Shown here one piece after another: positions 1 to 12,019 of a stretch of DNA of 64,000 bases. This stretch comes from Eumeta japonica (taxonomy: Eukaryota; Arthropoda; Insecta; Lepidoptera; Psychidae). How positions within the stretch are numbered: the first letter of the stretch is position 1; each line of letters begins with the position of its first letter. The stretch spans positions 868,001 to 932,000 of the forward strand of contig BGZK01000004.1 in assembly GCA_005406025.1 (NCBI GenBank). Direction: 5' to 3'. The translations under genes and the position numbers were made by a program. Under the pieces are notes generated by a model, which was not told the DNA's origin, made no database searches, and saw nothing but the letters and a program-made list of their open reading frames with translations.

Positions 1-454
1 AGCATTAAACTAATTTGAACTTTACGATCATAAAAAAAATTGTCGGAAAAGTTTATTAGTCTGTTCAGTCCGTAGCAGCTTAAGTAATCTCACTTAAATG
101 ACGAAGCAGTTGGGAGTTATCCTGCGCTCAAAGAAATGTTTCGTTTTGTGTACAAAATTATATACGAAAATTCATTAATTTACATGAAGTAATTTTTTTC
201 ACAAAAATGAAGTGCCTAAATGTTGAAAAAAAAAACTGTTAAGGTTTTTGGCGTTTCCTCTCAACACTATTTTTCGTAGTAGGCATTAATCATTTTTGTC
301 GAAAATGAAATGACCTTTTATGGTTTTTTGTGCACAAAACTATTTTCTTTTATTTCGTATAGGTATGTGTAGGCTTTGTGGCGATTATCAAACAAACTGA
401 TTTATTTTATTAGCTTTATCAAAGGGCAAATGAGCATGCGAACCTTTAGACTAT

Positions 455-745
455 AAGCGATCACCGCCGCCCATGATCATTCGTGACTCCGGAGGAGTGA
501 TCAGTTCAATGCTGACCTCTTGGGTAGGAATAGCATATCTAACGAAGGAAAGAGTGGGCTGATAGCGAGGAGAGCGAGCTGATGAAGAGGGGAAGGGGCT
601 GGTGGAGAAAGGTTGTGGGGTGATATAGAGAAATGGGCTACCAGAATTCTCATTCACTGGACGGAATGCAACGGTAGAAACTGTTACTTATCGCCAGTAC
701 CCTATTAGAGTGTGATATTGCACCGCTTAAGCCGGGTCGTTCATG
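455..745 (+). repeat. Interspersed repeat family A, copy 1
   Basis: This is one of at least eight copies in the window of a 250-300 bp family. In this orientation it runs from a GATCACCGCCGCCCATG-like head, through CTCCGGAGGAGTGATCAG and a purine-rich GGGCTGATGG section, to a TCTCATTCACTGG...CAACGGTAGAAACTG tail. No coding potential is visible. The shared order of blocks in every copy shows that it is a dispersed element, but I cannot tell whether it is a SINE or the 3' end of a LINE. Confidence 0.75.
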
Positions 746-1394
746 TGTTGCACCCAAGTTAACCACTGAAGAGCTCTAATAATTAATAAATATAATTACC
801 ATAATGACAATATTATATTATACAATAATGTTATAGAAAAACAATTAACAAATAATTGTGTTAAATTGCTTCTTTTAATAATTTTACTTTTCTCTCATTT
901 TGTAGGAATAAAATTATGCAAAGAATGTAAAATTATTGTCAGCAACAAGTGATTGAGGCGTCACACAATAGAATTTAATCGCTATCATTTCAAAAGGCCA
1001 AAATATTGGTAAAGCGATTGAGCGGATCTATATGATACGCCGGTTTGTAGAAACTCTTCAAGCATTCGGTTGGAAGACCTCGTTACCGTCACAGCTGGAG
1101 ATCCCTGATCGAAACTGAAACGACACTGGACAGACGAAATTCTGGATTCTAGATGTGGACTTGTTCGAGATTAGAATGACTCTTAAACAACTCGAAAACA
1201 TTAAGGTACCAAATAAGAACTGCATTAATATGGATTACGAGAGCGAGTGAAAAATCGGTGAAAATCTTCCAGATGATATTTAATTCTGTCATACTCGACG
1301 ATACAACTCGTGGAGTGCGGTGATGTTGTTTTTCAAGTAAGAAGATAACAATTTTTTGAAGAACTACAGACCCATCACGCTCTTGTTAATGCTT

Positions 1395-1715
1395 GTACGT
1401 TCCATTGTCTGTCCGTTTGCCGCAATTGGTACTTCGAGCTGCTTTGGGGGCATGTGTTCGATTCCCGCACTAGATAAACATTCATTTGATTAAAATTTTA
1501 TGTTTGTCTTTATTCTGGGCGTTTCTATATATTACATGTTTTCTATGTATCATATTTATACACTCACACACACACATACATACAGACGCACACGCACACA
1601 CACACATATATATATTCTATCAACTATCTGGCACACACTCTACAAGCCTTGATGTTTAATTTGGGACCAGGTAGTGTTGTGCTTGTCCGAGGATATTATT
1701 ATTACACAATTATTA
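1395..1715 (+). mobile_element. tRNA-derived SINE, lepidopteran type
   Basis: A box B-like GTTCGATTCCC at 1456-1466 is followed by CGCAC and a body with GGGCGTTTCTATATATTACATG. Then come a CA/TA microsatellite and a tail around TTGGGACCAGGTAGTGTTG. This order matches a SINE body that I recognise from many moth genomes. The 5' part (box A) is decayed. The microsatellite at 1561-1616 is internal to the element. Confidence 0.65.
1561..1616. repeat. CA/TA microsatellite
   Basis: An alternating (CA)n tract with CG interruptions runs into a short (TA)n. It sits inside the SINE body. Confidence 0.9.
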
Positions 1716-1817
1716 TAATATCCACACGCTTTGAACTTCCATCGCATTTGGAAAAGCGTAAAATAATGGTGAAAACGGTATTTGAAAGAGTGTTATTAAC
1801 AACAGCAGCAGATAGTT

Positions 1818-1886
1818 ATGAAGCAACCATTAAAATTGTAAAGTACAACTTTAAGTTGTACTTAACAACTTTAATGGTTGCTTCAT
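1818..1886. repeat. Near-perfect 69-bp foldback palindrome
   Basis: The outer arms at 1818-1834 and 1870-1886 are perfect 17-bp complements. The inner arms at about 1836-1851 and 1853-1868 complement with one mismatch, leaving almost no loop. It would form one long hairpin as single-stranded DNA or RNA. Confidence 0.9.
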
Positions 1887-2039
1887 CATATTTCTCATCT
1901 GATATAAAAACTCTTTAAGATTAATTGATGCAACTTCAAGTCGTAGTTAGTAAACTTTATGCGCTAATCAAACTAAAATAGTGTTCTCACCAGACATAAC
2001 AAATAATTCATATAATGGTGTCCCTATCTTTAAAATATC

Positions 2040-2340
2040 CTCATCCTTCCGAAACGCATCACCGCCAACCCTACGCCCGCAAATCGATGCGTACGCGACT
2101 CCCGGGCGGATCCGTCCGCGCGGGCATCCGTGAAAATAAAGTTTCTATTTGAGATAATGCTCTGTAGACGGGTATCAGTGTCTTCGCCGTTACCTGGGGT
2201 GTATCGCTGGCGATGTAGATTCCCGCTCGCTCGATCGGCCGTGATTTATGTGCACCCCCCGACGCCCGCGCCCCGCGCTCGCGGCTAGGGACAGCACTCC
2301 TGTAACGTTTCCCAGGACTGTCCGATTAGATTTTAATTGC
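2040..2340. other. GC-rich non-repetitive island, candidate conserved element
   Basis: This block of about 300 bp is sharply richer in G+C and CpG than its flanks and is not repeated elsewhere in the window. It has no coding frame worth naming. Such islands in insect gene deserts are often conserved regulatory DNA, but nothing here proves function. Confidence 0.35.
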
Positions 2341-2539
2341 TCTACGAGACAGACTTGTTGATGCATGAAATATTGTCAACGAGTTAGACTATTAGGTTGT
2401 GCCTTCGGCGCAAAATAGTGCACTTATTTAGAAATATACTCATATATTACTATTATATTATTTTAGTAAACGGTTACTTTAAAACATAATCATTGCAAGT
2501 GTTGTATTATCATATAAAATTGTAAATTTTTAATGTTCC

Positions 2540-2690
2540 AAGCCAAATTGGCAAAAACGAAACACTTATAGTTTCGTTATGTCTGTCTGTCTGTCCGTAT
2601 GTCACAGGCATTTTATTCAAAAACTATTAGACCTATATTGATGAAATTTATAGTGTAGTTGTCTCGTATGAGCCGCTACTTAGTTTGGCG
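2540..2690 (-). repeat. Interspersed repeat family B (GTCTGTCTGTC), copy 1
   Basis: The block reads TATAGTTTCGTTATGTCTG followed by CTGTCTGTCCGTATG, then a tail with AAACTATTAGACCTAT. This is the widely dispersed lepidopteran repeat with a GTCTGTCTGTC tract. Other copies lie near 8.7, 25.0 and 57.8 kb in the opposite orientation. Confidence 0.6.
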
Positions 2691-2699
2691 GTTAAAAGA

Positions 2700-4020
2700 C
2701 AAAAATAAATATTTCTCTGGGGGGCTCTCCATACATATTAGAGAAGCTGAAAACATTTTTTTTCAGCAAATATCAACATGCGATACATACTTCAACAGTT
2801 CTTTTAAAAACACTTTTCTAAGCAATTTTTTTGATTACGTAAATAATTTCCTCCCTCTGCCCCCCCCCCCCTCTGTTTTGTACACTGTATGTTCAAAGAA
2901 TATGATAAAAATAGCACAAATAATGCTGAATAAATACTTTCAATCGAAAATTATTTTGAATATGATCGAAAATACTGTCTTGTAGTTGTTGTCGAAAACG
3001 GCGCTTCTCAACAAAAGGACGCAAGTGCCATGAAGACACGCTCTTCTCTTTTACTGATGCACTTTAGTTTACACTCTTTAATAGTAATAGTCAACATGCC
3101 TTCTTGTTATTCTAGTTATAGGCGATTAAAGGCTTATAATAGGCTTATACCTATTCTGTGCGGGAAACATGGAAAAAGTGTAACAACGTACTTTTTTTAA
3201 TCTGTAGTGCATTTCTTTGTAATGATGACTTCCAGATCCTATAATGAGCATGGTTCAACATGCTCTTGGCCAGTTTTTTTTTATTTACTAACTTCCTTTG
3301 GATGAGAAATACTTTAGTAAATTTGATCTGCTGTTTCTAATCTTTCGTCTTCTATTACCAAGGGAACAGATAGAAAAACATAAAAAACTAATTTTTTAAA
3401 TATGTAAAATACATTTTTGTTAAATTTGTAGTAGAAAATGTACAAAACGTACAGACACATATGGTAGAAGACCAAAGAAAAACCACAATTTATACATTGG
3501 AAACTAGCGAGCTACTATTTAAAAGAGATAGAAGATACTATTAAAAATACATAAGGATCTTACTATGGAAAGTTTCTGGATCGGTCAGCTCGTGTTCTGA
3601 ATATTGAATTCTGTTTCTGTCAAGATTATAGTCACTCACTTCATGTTAGTAGAATTTACAGTATTTTTCATAAAATCTGGTCCTTGAAAATACATTATCT
3701 ACAGTTAATTATTTGCTTTTTATGGTATATTATCCCCCAACTTAGCTATTCCAGTTAAGTGATATATGAAATTTGAAATCTGCATTGTTAACCACTCAAA
3801 AATTAAAAATAGGATTTAGATATACTAATGGGAATATCGATGCATCGATTCTGTTATTGTACCTCAAATAGACGCTATGCATTTGTCGAAGGTGTTGCTT
3901 CCAGAATTGTTCTAACATGTATATTGGTAAATACATATATATTTTTTTATTTTTCGTGAAAAAATAATGTTGATATTATAAAAAAAATATCTCATTATAG
4001 ACACGTTCAGATTCTAGAAA
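2700..4020. other. AT-rich stretch without recognised genes
   Basis: The sequence is AT-rich, with a run of twelve C at 2860-2871 and scattered homopolymers. The short open frames look random in composition. I see no recognisable element. Confidence 0.6.
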
Positions 4021-4024
4021 TAAT

Positions 4025-4110
4025 AATAATCATTATCATTTAATATAAACTCACGCTTCTTTCTCAGAAGGGTAGGCAGAGATTATAGATTTCCACATGG
4101 TACGATTCTA
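4025..4110 (-). mobile_element. 3' tail of RTE-like LINE
   Basis: On the minus strand this reads CCATGTGGAAATCTATAATC, then TCTGCCTACCCTTCTGAGAA, then GTGAGTTTATATTAAATG. This is the 3' end shared with fragments at 6.8, 17.8, 39.5 and 49.2 kb. It is only the last ~85 bp of a 5'-truncated insertion. Confidence 0.7.
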
Positions 4111-4529
4111 GAAATACGCTTGCGAAAATCGCCATAAGATCGAAATGCATTCGAATCTCGTGCATTTCGAATAGTATGTTTATAATTATTATTTAATTCT
4201 TAATCGTAAAATGATTTAATTGATTTTGGTAATTTTTCCATAATTTAATAGGAAGCGGTTTTGAATATCTTTAAATTAAAATTTAATACAGACTATTCGT
4301 ATGTAAATATGCATTTATGATAACAGAGAACGTTTTGAAACAATAAATTTATTTATGACCATTCATAGTAAATATTTCTCATTCACTACAGAAATTTTCA
4401 GCGAGCTCTGCGTATTTCCACACTTTCACACAAAACAGGCGTGAAGCAACAGCTTTTTCCATCACTTCCTTAAACTTCCTGTGACCCACTTCTCCCCCCA
4501 CTAGATATCCTATTTCTTCTCCTAAATGG

Positions 4530-4605
4530 CTGATAACACAATAGCGACGTTTTCGGGGTTGCGAGTGTCCATGGGAGGTGATGATGACCTCTGGTGGCTC
4601 GTGTG
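4530..4605 (-). repeat. Interspersed repeat family A, short fragment
   Basis: GGGGTTGCGAGTGTCCATGG followed by the GGTGATGATGACCTCTGGTGG block is the reverse complement of the family A head. Only the head survives. Confidence 0.65.
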
Positions 4606-4804
4606 CTCGTTTTCTACTTTAAATGCTATAAATAAATGGTATATGAATAAATCAACAACACATAAAACTGATTAAGCCAATATGACTTTCTGTGTGGAGC
4701 ATTAGAAGGGTTCAGGCTCTAGGGCTCTCTATGATGCCCGCACGGTTTGCTAAATTATTCTTTACTCTTATATATTGTATACATATAATTAACCTTGCAA
4801 TGAA

Positions 4805-4960
4805 CGGTGGTGGTTCAGTGGTAAAGAACATCGTCTTTGAAGTAGAAGATACCGGATTAGATTCTGAGCACCACCGAATTGATCAATGAGTTTCGAGTGC
4901 ATGACTGTGACATGATGACTGCGTGACACGCATGACCAATGAGTGCATGGTTGCATGTCA
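4805..4960 (+). mobile_element. tRNA-derived SINE fragment
   Basis: A box A-like TGGTTCAGTGGTA lies at 4811-4823 and a box B-like GGATTAGATTCT at 4854-4865, about 31 bp apart as in tRNA promoters. The next segment, TGAGCACCACCGAATTGATC, matches the body after box B in the SINEs at 10.7 and 18.7 kb. It is too diverged to be a tRNA gene. Confidence 0.55.
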
Positions 4961-4999
4961 CATGAGGTGGTTAGGAGTGCATCTGCCGGTTGTTTTAAC

Positions 5000-6120
5000 A
5001 CTCCTCACGTCCTGGACGTGACTGTCTGCATTTTCTTAAGGATGTTCTCAGTCGACATGAAACGTACGTAGATATGACAATATAACTATTTTGCGGACTA
5101 AGATAAATAAACAACACTTGCTTAGGTGTTCGATATCTGTCAATCCTCTCGAATCGATATTCAATTCGTCGGATAGGGATTAGTAGTGGAAGAATAGATC
5201 CGAAAGTCAGCGGTGGATTGCATGTTAAATGTTGACGCATGTTCCAGACAAGCGTTTACTAATGGATTTTTATGAATTAACACTTCACACAATAAAATGA
5301 GTTTTTAGTTTAAGTCGTACCGTATCACTCGCGCCGTGCATCGAAGAACACGTCAAACCGCGATCCTGAATATTGTCATCATAACCGTGGCAACAGACAA
5401 TAGCGTCCTCCGAGCCTCACGGAGCCGGCGCAGACAATTTTAGATTCAAAATCCTCAATCTGAAAGAAAAGATTGTGGGAGAATATTTCAGTGGTGGAGT
5501 AATTTAAACCTAACACAACACGACACGTCAAAGAAACGGTGGTCGAGCTCACATATGTATTATGTTCACGATATCCCACATTTTTTTCCCCTTAAGCATG
5601 GTGTTCCTAGCCCCCTTCCGCTTCATGAAAATGCGATAGGTTTTTGCCGGGCGTCCCGCTATCGCCGGCGGCGTCGCTCATTTGTCAAACATCAACTAGT
5701 TACCGAGAGTTTCGGCAAAATTTCTTCGGAAAAAGAGTGGCAATTTGTAAAAACGGACCGTCTTCTTCGTCCAATCATTTAATTGTCCATTTTTCCTCGG
5801 AATACATTTTAAAGTTTACTCCCCAATATTCAGATGGAAATGGGACGATAGACGTCTTTTTGTTGTTCGTCATTTTCATTTCGCCGATTCGTTCGGTGCT
5901 TAGACCGGCTTTGTTTTAGTTTTTGTCGCTGACCTTGTCGTCAATAATTCATTAAGCGCTTCAGTCGTCGTGGACATCTCGAAATAAAAAGTAGCTTTCG
6001 CTTGCAGCTCCGCCCGCTTGGAACTAAAATGAAATTCTACATTTTTTAAAACGACTGTTGACGCCGCAGTCACCACGGTCTCAATCACCATGCTGCAGTT
6101 GTCTCCACCTCTAAAGGTGT
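5000..6120. other. Unassigned stretch with mixed composition
   Basis: No recognisable element was found. The part from about 5330 to 6100 is somewhat GC-richer and lacks repeats from elsewhere in the window. The overlapping short frames have no recognisable domain, so it could be host single-copy noncoding DNA. Confidence 0.4.
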
Positions 6121-6124
6121 ATTG

Positions 6125-6160
6125 ATAAGGGAATATGACGATCACGTCATATTCCCTTAT
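6125..6160. repeat. Perfect 16-bp foldback palindrome
   Basis: Arms 6125-6140 (ATAAGGGAATATGACG) and 6145-6160 are exact complements, separated by ATCA. Confidence 0.9.
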
Positions 6161-6764
6161 AATATACCTTCTATCAACTTGTATCAACCTTGTTAATATA
6201 CCTTGTATCAACAAATCCACGCAAAAACAAAATTGTAAAAATTATTTTTTATGTTCAGTTATAGTTCCTAGATTAAGAAAGTCTTGTCTATTCAATTTCT
6301 AGATGGCTTTCAACATGAAATATATCTATTTTTTAAACTGACCCTTCAACGACATAACTGTAAAAATGCTAATCGATTCAGTTTCAACGAGTAGTTCTTT
6401 TGGAATGTGCGAATGAACAAACGTATAGACAAATAAATAAAAATTATGAAAATGATTGTTTTTCCTTCTGTTGCAACTGATAAAGACATCTCATCATTAG
6501 TCTTTCCTAAATATTTGCCAAATACAGACAACGTTCAGTCACGGTTTTATTACACATATAGATCATGCCTCGATGTAGACATTGATCAAGTGGTTTTTAT
6601 GTACGTACTAAACAGCTGGTATCTGTAATGCTGTGGTTTGAAACCACTCAACAGGTCATCGCCTGTATACTGTTGATCTTACCACAGTCACATGCAGCTT
6701 GAGGTTCGTCAATATTTGTTTAGAGAAAAATGTGTTGAACGAAGAAATAAAAATGAAGTGACTG

Positions 6765-6830
6765 TGAAAATGAGGAAATCTATAGTTTCTGCCTACCCTT
6801 CTGGGAAATAGGAGTGAAATATCATTGTAA
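6765..6830 (+). mobile_element. 3' tail of RTE-like LINE
   Basis: TCTATAGTTTCTGCCTACC followed by CTTCTGGGAAATAGGAGTGA is the terminal signature shared with four other fragments in the window. Only the 3' end is present. Confidence 0.65.
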
Positions 6831-7184
6831 AAATCTAAGTCGGATACGTGTTTGATATAAAAATGTCTATTAACTTATAAAAATACGTAGTTGAAAATAT
6901 CATCTGATAGGTAAATTCAAACACGAAGTGAAGATCAAGGCTTTATACGAACACCAATGCTAGAGTGATAGTGAATTCCACTAAACTGTGTATTATTGTT
7001 TGTTTATTGGGATCCAAAAAAAATTATTTTTGGAATTGAGATCGTTTTCTCTATAAGATGCTTTCGTTTTTCTCTCGAGCTTGTGTTTTGTTCTGTCAAT
7101 ACAATATCAACGTTACGAACCCTTAAGTACGTATTATTAGAAAATAAATAAACCCTTTACTACCTTTATAAAATAAATTGTCGA

Positions 7185-7360
7185 TCTTTCAACGTCACCG
7201 GCGATAATTTAATTAAGCTCTTGCAAGCGTTCTGTAATTGGTCGCGTTATACTCAATGGGCTAAGTAATTCAGATAGCTATTCCGGTACTTAGCAAGCTC
7301 GTAAATTCTGATCAGTCGCTGCGCGTACGCGGCCGGTATCGTGTTCTGGCGTTTCTCCTA
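7185..7360. other. GC-richer island, candidate conserved noncoding element
   Basis: This non-repetitive block contains TTTAATTAAG (a homeodomain-type core) and ATTGG, then a CpG-rich CGCGTACGCGGCC section. It stands out from AT-rich flanks. Regulatory function is an inference from composition only. Confidence 0.3.
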
Positions 7361-7609
7361 AGAAAGTTAAGGAAAAGAGTTATTCAAGCCGAACTTCCAA
7401 GAGTTATGACGAAATAAATTATGTTGATGTAATTCTACTTTAAGCATTGTTACTGCACGGAGATTTTCGTTGTTTATTGCCGAAGGTCGAGTGTTAGGTT
7501 GCTCACCCTCTGAGCCCGTCGTGTTTTATTGTTAGGGATTGCAAAACGAGATCTTGACGATAACAGATATCGACGTGAATTTAACAAAATTCGTATATTC
7601 TTTCATAGA

Positions 7610-7695
7610 AAACGCATGCAATGTGTGTATGCATATGTTTGTATGCATATACATAATATGCATACGTTTGTATGCATAGAAACAGTATGCAATGA
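7610..7695. repeat. Cluster of TATGCAT-type motifs
   Basis: Six TATGCA/GCATGCA-type motifs fall within about 85 bp in a degenerate tandem with GTTTGTATGCATA units. It is probably a decayed microsatellite-like array. Confidence 0.6.
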
Positions 7696-7812
7696 GAACA
7701 CACGTGTGCAATTCGAAACTTCTAAGTCTATACATAGGAATATCTGTGGATTTCGTTATATTGCAAATACTGCTTAGGGCCTACATTGAATCTAATTTTA
7801 GTGTAAGCTTAA

Positions 7813-7863
7813 ATTTTTTGTAATCGGATACCACTTCTATCGTGGTATCCGATTACAAAAAAT
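7813..7863. repeat. Perfect 22-bp foldback palindrome
   Basis: Arms 7813-7834 and 7842-7863 are exact reverse complements around a 7-base loop (TTCTATC). The arm contains TGTAATCGGATACCAC. Confidence 0.92.
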
Positions 7864-8739
7864 GGCGAATCCCGAGAGACAAATAATATAGCATAATAAT
7901 TTAGTATCCATTTATTTCAGAACACTATCAACATATTTATTTTATAACGCAGCTACTCATCTTGATATATAAATAACTTTTATCTCTATCTATATTTAAT
8001 AACTCAAATCGATCCGTCACCCAGTTAACCGCTAGTCTAATACACGTCAATACCTGTATGACGATATAATAACCTTTGTTTTATTTTCTAAATTACGAGA
8101 AGTAAATTGAAGCAGAACTCTGTAAAGCATTAACGGTATCAAAATAGTGGAACTGGGTTAACCGACTGTCCGAGCAAACTTCAAAAAATGCTATATAAAA
8201 CTAATTTATTTGTCATATAAATTTACACATAAATTCTGAATCGGTAAAAATGATTCTAAAATCGACAAATAGTAATCCTATGAGCTATTTCTCTTATGCG
8301 CTTACTTTTTTTTACGAATCATAAAAAATGTGATTGGCAGCCATGTTGGATCTATATTATTTATAAACTAATATTATTTAGCTTGTAGCTATTTTTATTT
8401 AAATTGCATATAAACTTAAATAAAAATTTAATGAAACACATTTTTATAGTAAGTACAGGAAATTTCAATGTATCGAAAAACTAGCTAGAGTCACACTCGA
8501 AGATTTTCGTACTACCGTACAATATTTAACATTACATGTTTTTTGAAAATAACTAATAAAAACAAGAGCAAAAATTAAGATCAAACAAAAAGTCAAAAAT
8601 GTGAGTTTCATTATGGGGATCTCTTTATTTTGTAACTTTATTTTATTATTATCATTAATCGTTGATATAGTGGCCACAGTCGTACATACTCTGTGATAAT
8701 TTTCAGTGTTTAACTCAATAGTTAATCAGTAAAAAAGTT

Positions 8740-8870
8740 AAAAATACAACTCTGTGACAAACGGACGAACAGATGGATCGACAGACAGCAGAGCCTCGGT
8801 GACAAGGTCCCGCTGGTACCGTTTGGGTACGCAAATCTCTAAAGTACGTCTTTCGATTGATGTATAGATC
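8740..8870 (+). repeat. Interspersed repeat family B, copy 2
   Basis: GTGACAAACGGACGAACAG, then GACAGACAGCAGAGCC, then GTCCCGCTGGTACCGTTTGG matches the 3' end of the family also seen at 25.5 and 57.8 kb. Confidence 0.65.
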
Positions 8871-8949
8871 ACAAATTGATTTATGCCTATAATTCAGTAC
8901 TCCTCTATTGTCGCATGCTTATCTTTTAACTTGTTGTTTGTTTAGACGC

Positions 8950-9155
8950 GAATACGTCTTTAAATTTGCTACCACAGTGGGAGGCAATTCAGAATACCCG
9001 CGATAACAAAATTGATGTCGCAGAGCTGGTATTATTAGATCGTTTCGCTGCGTCACAAAATTTATTGTTAGTCCAAATTTTGACTTCGTATAGGCTTCGT
9101 TTGAGTTTCAATCGCCGTATGTATGTACGCGGGCGGAGCCACGTGCAAAAGCTAG
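8950..9155 (+). mobile_element. Helitron 3' end, non-autonomous
   Basis: The sequence ACGCGGGCGGAGCCACGTG at about 9127-9145 is a degenerate version of the GC hairpin that precedes the terminus of lepidopteran Helitrons. It is followed by CAAAAG and CTAG at 9152-9155, then T. Helitrons end in CTRR and insert before T. I cannot define the 5' end; the start given is only approximate. No Rep remnant is visible. Confidence 0.55.
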
Positions 9156-9469
9156 TATATATACACAAGCTAAGTAAGGTACGAGCAGCAAGCGTAGCGT
9201 TTCGTTGTAACTACGCCTATCATTCATTACGTCGACGCGAGAAGGATAGTGTGGGACCATCCTATTTATGTAGATAAATATTTATCTCTAGGGCTTCATG
9301 CCGGATCTCCTAGTTTAAAGTCTCTTTGTCGAGTTAAGGGCATCGATTTTTACTCATATACAAGGCTATTACATATCACTAATCTGGTTCCCTTGGAGGT
9401 CCTACTCTCGTTACCGATTTCGACCTCGTTCTTAATATTAACAATATCATCTATGTCATAAGATATATC

Positions 9470-10240
9470 GTCATATGCTATTCCAAAAGTTATATGTTTT
9501 GAGTTGATAAAGAAAGTGTCATAATTATTCTCTAATATCGGCCACTCTACTATTAGTTTTTTAAGCGTTTCAATGGTTTAGGAATGAAAGCTTGTTGAAA
9601 AGGTAATGAATTTTTAATCTGATCTAAACTGATAGAATTTACAACAAACAAATAAACAAAAAAATATAAAACAATTTATAGTTAATTTCAATATTTTTAT
9701 TTAGACAATTGGAGAAAAGGTGTTGCAATCTTTTTTTTTATGAATGCTCATTATTTAAATATACGGGAAAATATTTGAAATATTTTTTTTAGTTTATATA
9801 AATATAATATTTGATTAATCAAGACCTTCAACTCAGTGCAGTAACAACCTACATTTACAATTTTATGGTTTAAAGTTATACCAGTGTATAACTTTTTACA
9901 GCCAATAAGTGGTATACTATTGTAAATTATTTAAAAATATTTTATATTAGCTAGAGAATCTTACGAAATAAGTAGTATAACTTTACAAAAATGTTGTAAA
10001 AAAACAAAATTGTTTACAACTCGTCGTTTCGAAATAACTGATTTTCGATAATAATTAAACAATCATTTTTTCATTTTAATTCAAGACTTTAATTAGAGAA
10101 AACGAAACAGCATCACCAAACTAATTATTACTTGTATTAATTTCAGACCGTAAACATTTTCGCTCACATATTAATGAATAATTAACGCTACATCCAATAT
10201 CTTAATTTAGGCCGAAATAAGCTGAAAATGCTTAACGCCG
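9470..10240. other. AT-rich stretch, nothing recognised
   Basis: The stretch is dominated by A/T runs. A small foldback lies at 9872-9895 (10-bp arms, AAAGTTATAC, loop CAGT). No gene or known repeat was recognised. Confidence 0.6.
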
Positions 10241-10625
10241 TCGAACCTTTCCTCTCCCTAATACCGTATGTGTATCACATACGAGTGGGAATTACACGTG
10301 CTACAACTATATCCAGTATTAATGGACTGCGGGCGATTAAATAAAGATTAGGAGCGTGCCGGCGCCGGCGCCGCCGCCTACAAATCGCGTACGCGCGAAA
10401 ATAAATAATACATGGAAGGGGTCAGGTGGATCATACGAGGCGAGGAGAAGGCTCCGAGGGGTCGCGGTGACTTGCCGGCGCCGGATCCTAACGGCGATGA
10501 TGACGCCACCTATTTTACGTTCCGTATATCGGAAACGGAGAAATGGAATATTATGTGCCGAACTATATCGGCGTACATCGAGCGGTCGTTTATCTGTATG
10601 AGATTCCTTTTAGGGTTTCGTATTT
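10240..10625. other. GC-rich island, candidate conserved element
   Basis: A non-repetitive block with CCGGCGCCGGCGCCG at about 10360 and many CpGs. Two overlapping 70-80 codon frames exist, but they follow composition and show no domain. It may be conserved noncoding DNA. Confidence 0.35.
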
Positions 10626-10664
10626 GACAGGGCATAGATAAAAAGCATTATAGGGTATTGGGAT

Positions 10665-10790
10665 TAGAACGGTGGATGGTCGAGTGGTTAGAGAGTTGCT
10701 TTTTGACCGGAAAGTATCAGGTTCGTTTCCTGATCATAGACGAATCGACCGATAAGTTTTTAAATTACGTAATATTAAATCATCCCCTTC
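10665..10790 (+). mobile_element. tRNA-derived SINE fragment
   Basis: A box A-like GGTCGAGTGGTTA lies at 10678-10690 and a box B-like GGTTCGTTTCC at 10720-10730. The segment after box B (TGATCATAGACGAATCGACC) aligns with the SINE at 18.76 kb (TGATCACAGACCAATTGACT). The box spacing fits a Pol III internal promoter. There is no acceptor-stem pairing, so it is not a tRNA gene. Confidence 0.6.
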
Positions 10791-11499
10791 TTGCTTAGGA
10801 GAGTGCCTTAAGACTGCAATTTTGAATATTGTCATCTTTTGGCCGATGATCCTAACCTTTTTATCTGAAATAAAAATATTTATGTTATAATATTGACGTA
10901 GTTTAAGACGTATCCCTTGTAGTACATACCAAGTCTAGCCGTCTATCAGTTTGTACCTCACGGCTGATATTCTTGATAACTAAAACTAGAAACATCAACT
11001 GATAATTTTCATATCAGCGTTAATCATAATACGAAAGAACACAAAAAAAAAACCGGAGCATTTTTATTATGTGTGGTATCATACAAAACGACCCGCTTTA
11101 AAAATACTATTTTTATTAACTTCAAATTGACTTACTTCATCATTTATCCCAAAAAATATGAGCACCAAAATGCCATTTACCGTTAGGTAATTTTGCGAGA
11201 AATATTATATAAATTTAATTATTTGTATTAGAAAGTTTGATTTACGTTACATAAAAAATGAAAGTATCCTACTCAAAAAAATTGGTTATTTATTTGTCTT
11301 TTCATGGAATAAATTCGGAATTCCCGATCGGGTCGTGATCGTGATTTCAATCAATCTATTTCTCGTTTAGAGAGAATTTTTCTAAATCTCTCCGAAAATT
11401 TCAATCCCTAGTCATTGTGATTTCTGCTCGCATTCTTTTTTTTTTGAGGGTAGGTTGTAGTGAGTTCGGAAGGTTGCTTTTATCGAATAAAAACGTTTG

Positions 11500-11770
11500 T
11501 ACTCCGCGCCGGGGAGACGACGTTACGGGAATCATTTATCACCCCACTCTACCCTTTCGCCCCTTTCGCCCCTTCCGCCCGTATAGCTTTTGATGAGCGC
11601 TCGGAGCGAGCGCCGGGTTATTTAAATTTAATATGGTCCGTGAACCGCGCGAAACGCCTTCATTACTACTTAAAAGTAACATGCCGGGGCCGCGTCGGCG
11701 GATTTCCGCACGGAAAAGGATGTGGCATTGAAATCGTGGTATGCGACATTCGCGCTCCAATACATACCAT
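11500..11770. other. GC-rich island
   Basis: CpG-rich, non-repeated DNA with CGCCCCTTTCGCCCCTTCCG and an AGCGCTCGGAGCGAGCGC dyad at about 11595-11613. Open frames on both strands overlap one another and resemble compositional artefacts. Confidence 0.35.
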
Positions 11771-11924
11771 AAACACTGACAATTGACAAATGTAAATTTT
11801 ATAATGACCACGTCGCAGTAGGTCAATCTTCTGCTTGCCATAAGCAATCTTATCGGCTTTGATCACGCTTTGAATACCATGATCACCATCCAAATTTAGT
11901 CTGCATTGTATTACGTGCACATAA

Positions 11925-11976
11925 CAAACGTACACACGCACACACGCACACACACATACACACACACTCACACAGG
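11925..11976. repeat. CA microsatellite
   Basis: A CA-rich dinucleotide tract with G and T interruptions. Confidence 0.9.
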
Positions 11977-12019
11977 CATATACAACTAAAACAACTATAA
12001 TGTAAGCTGCTAGAAAGTA

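Noticed and set aside
10678..10730. tRNA gene from box A and box B
   Set aside because: No acceptor or anticodon stems can be drawn, and the same body recurs at 18.7 and 4.8 kb, so it is a SINE.
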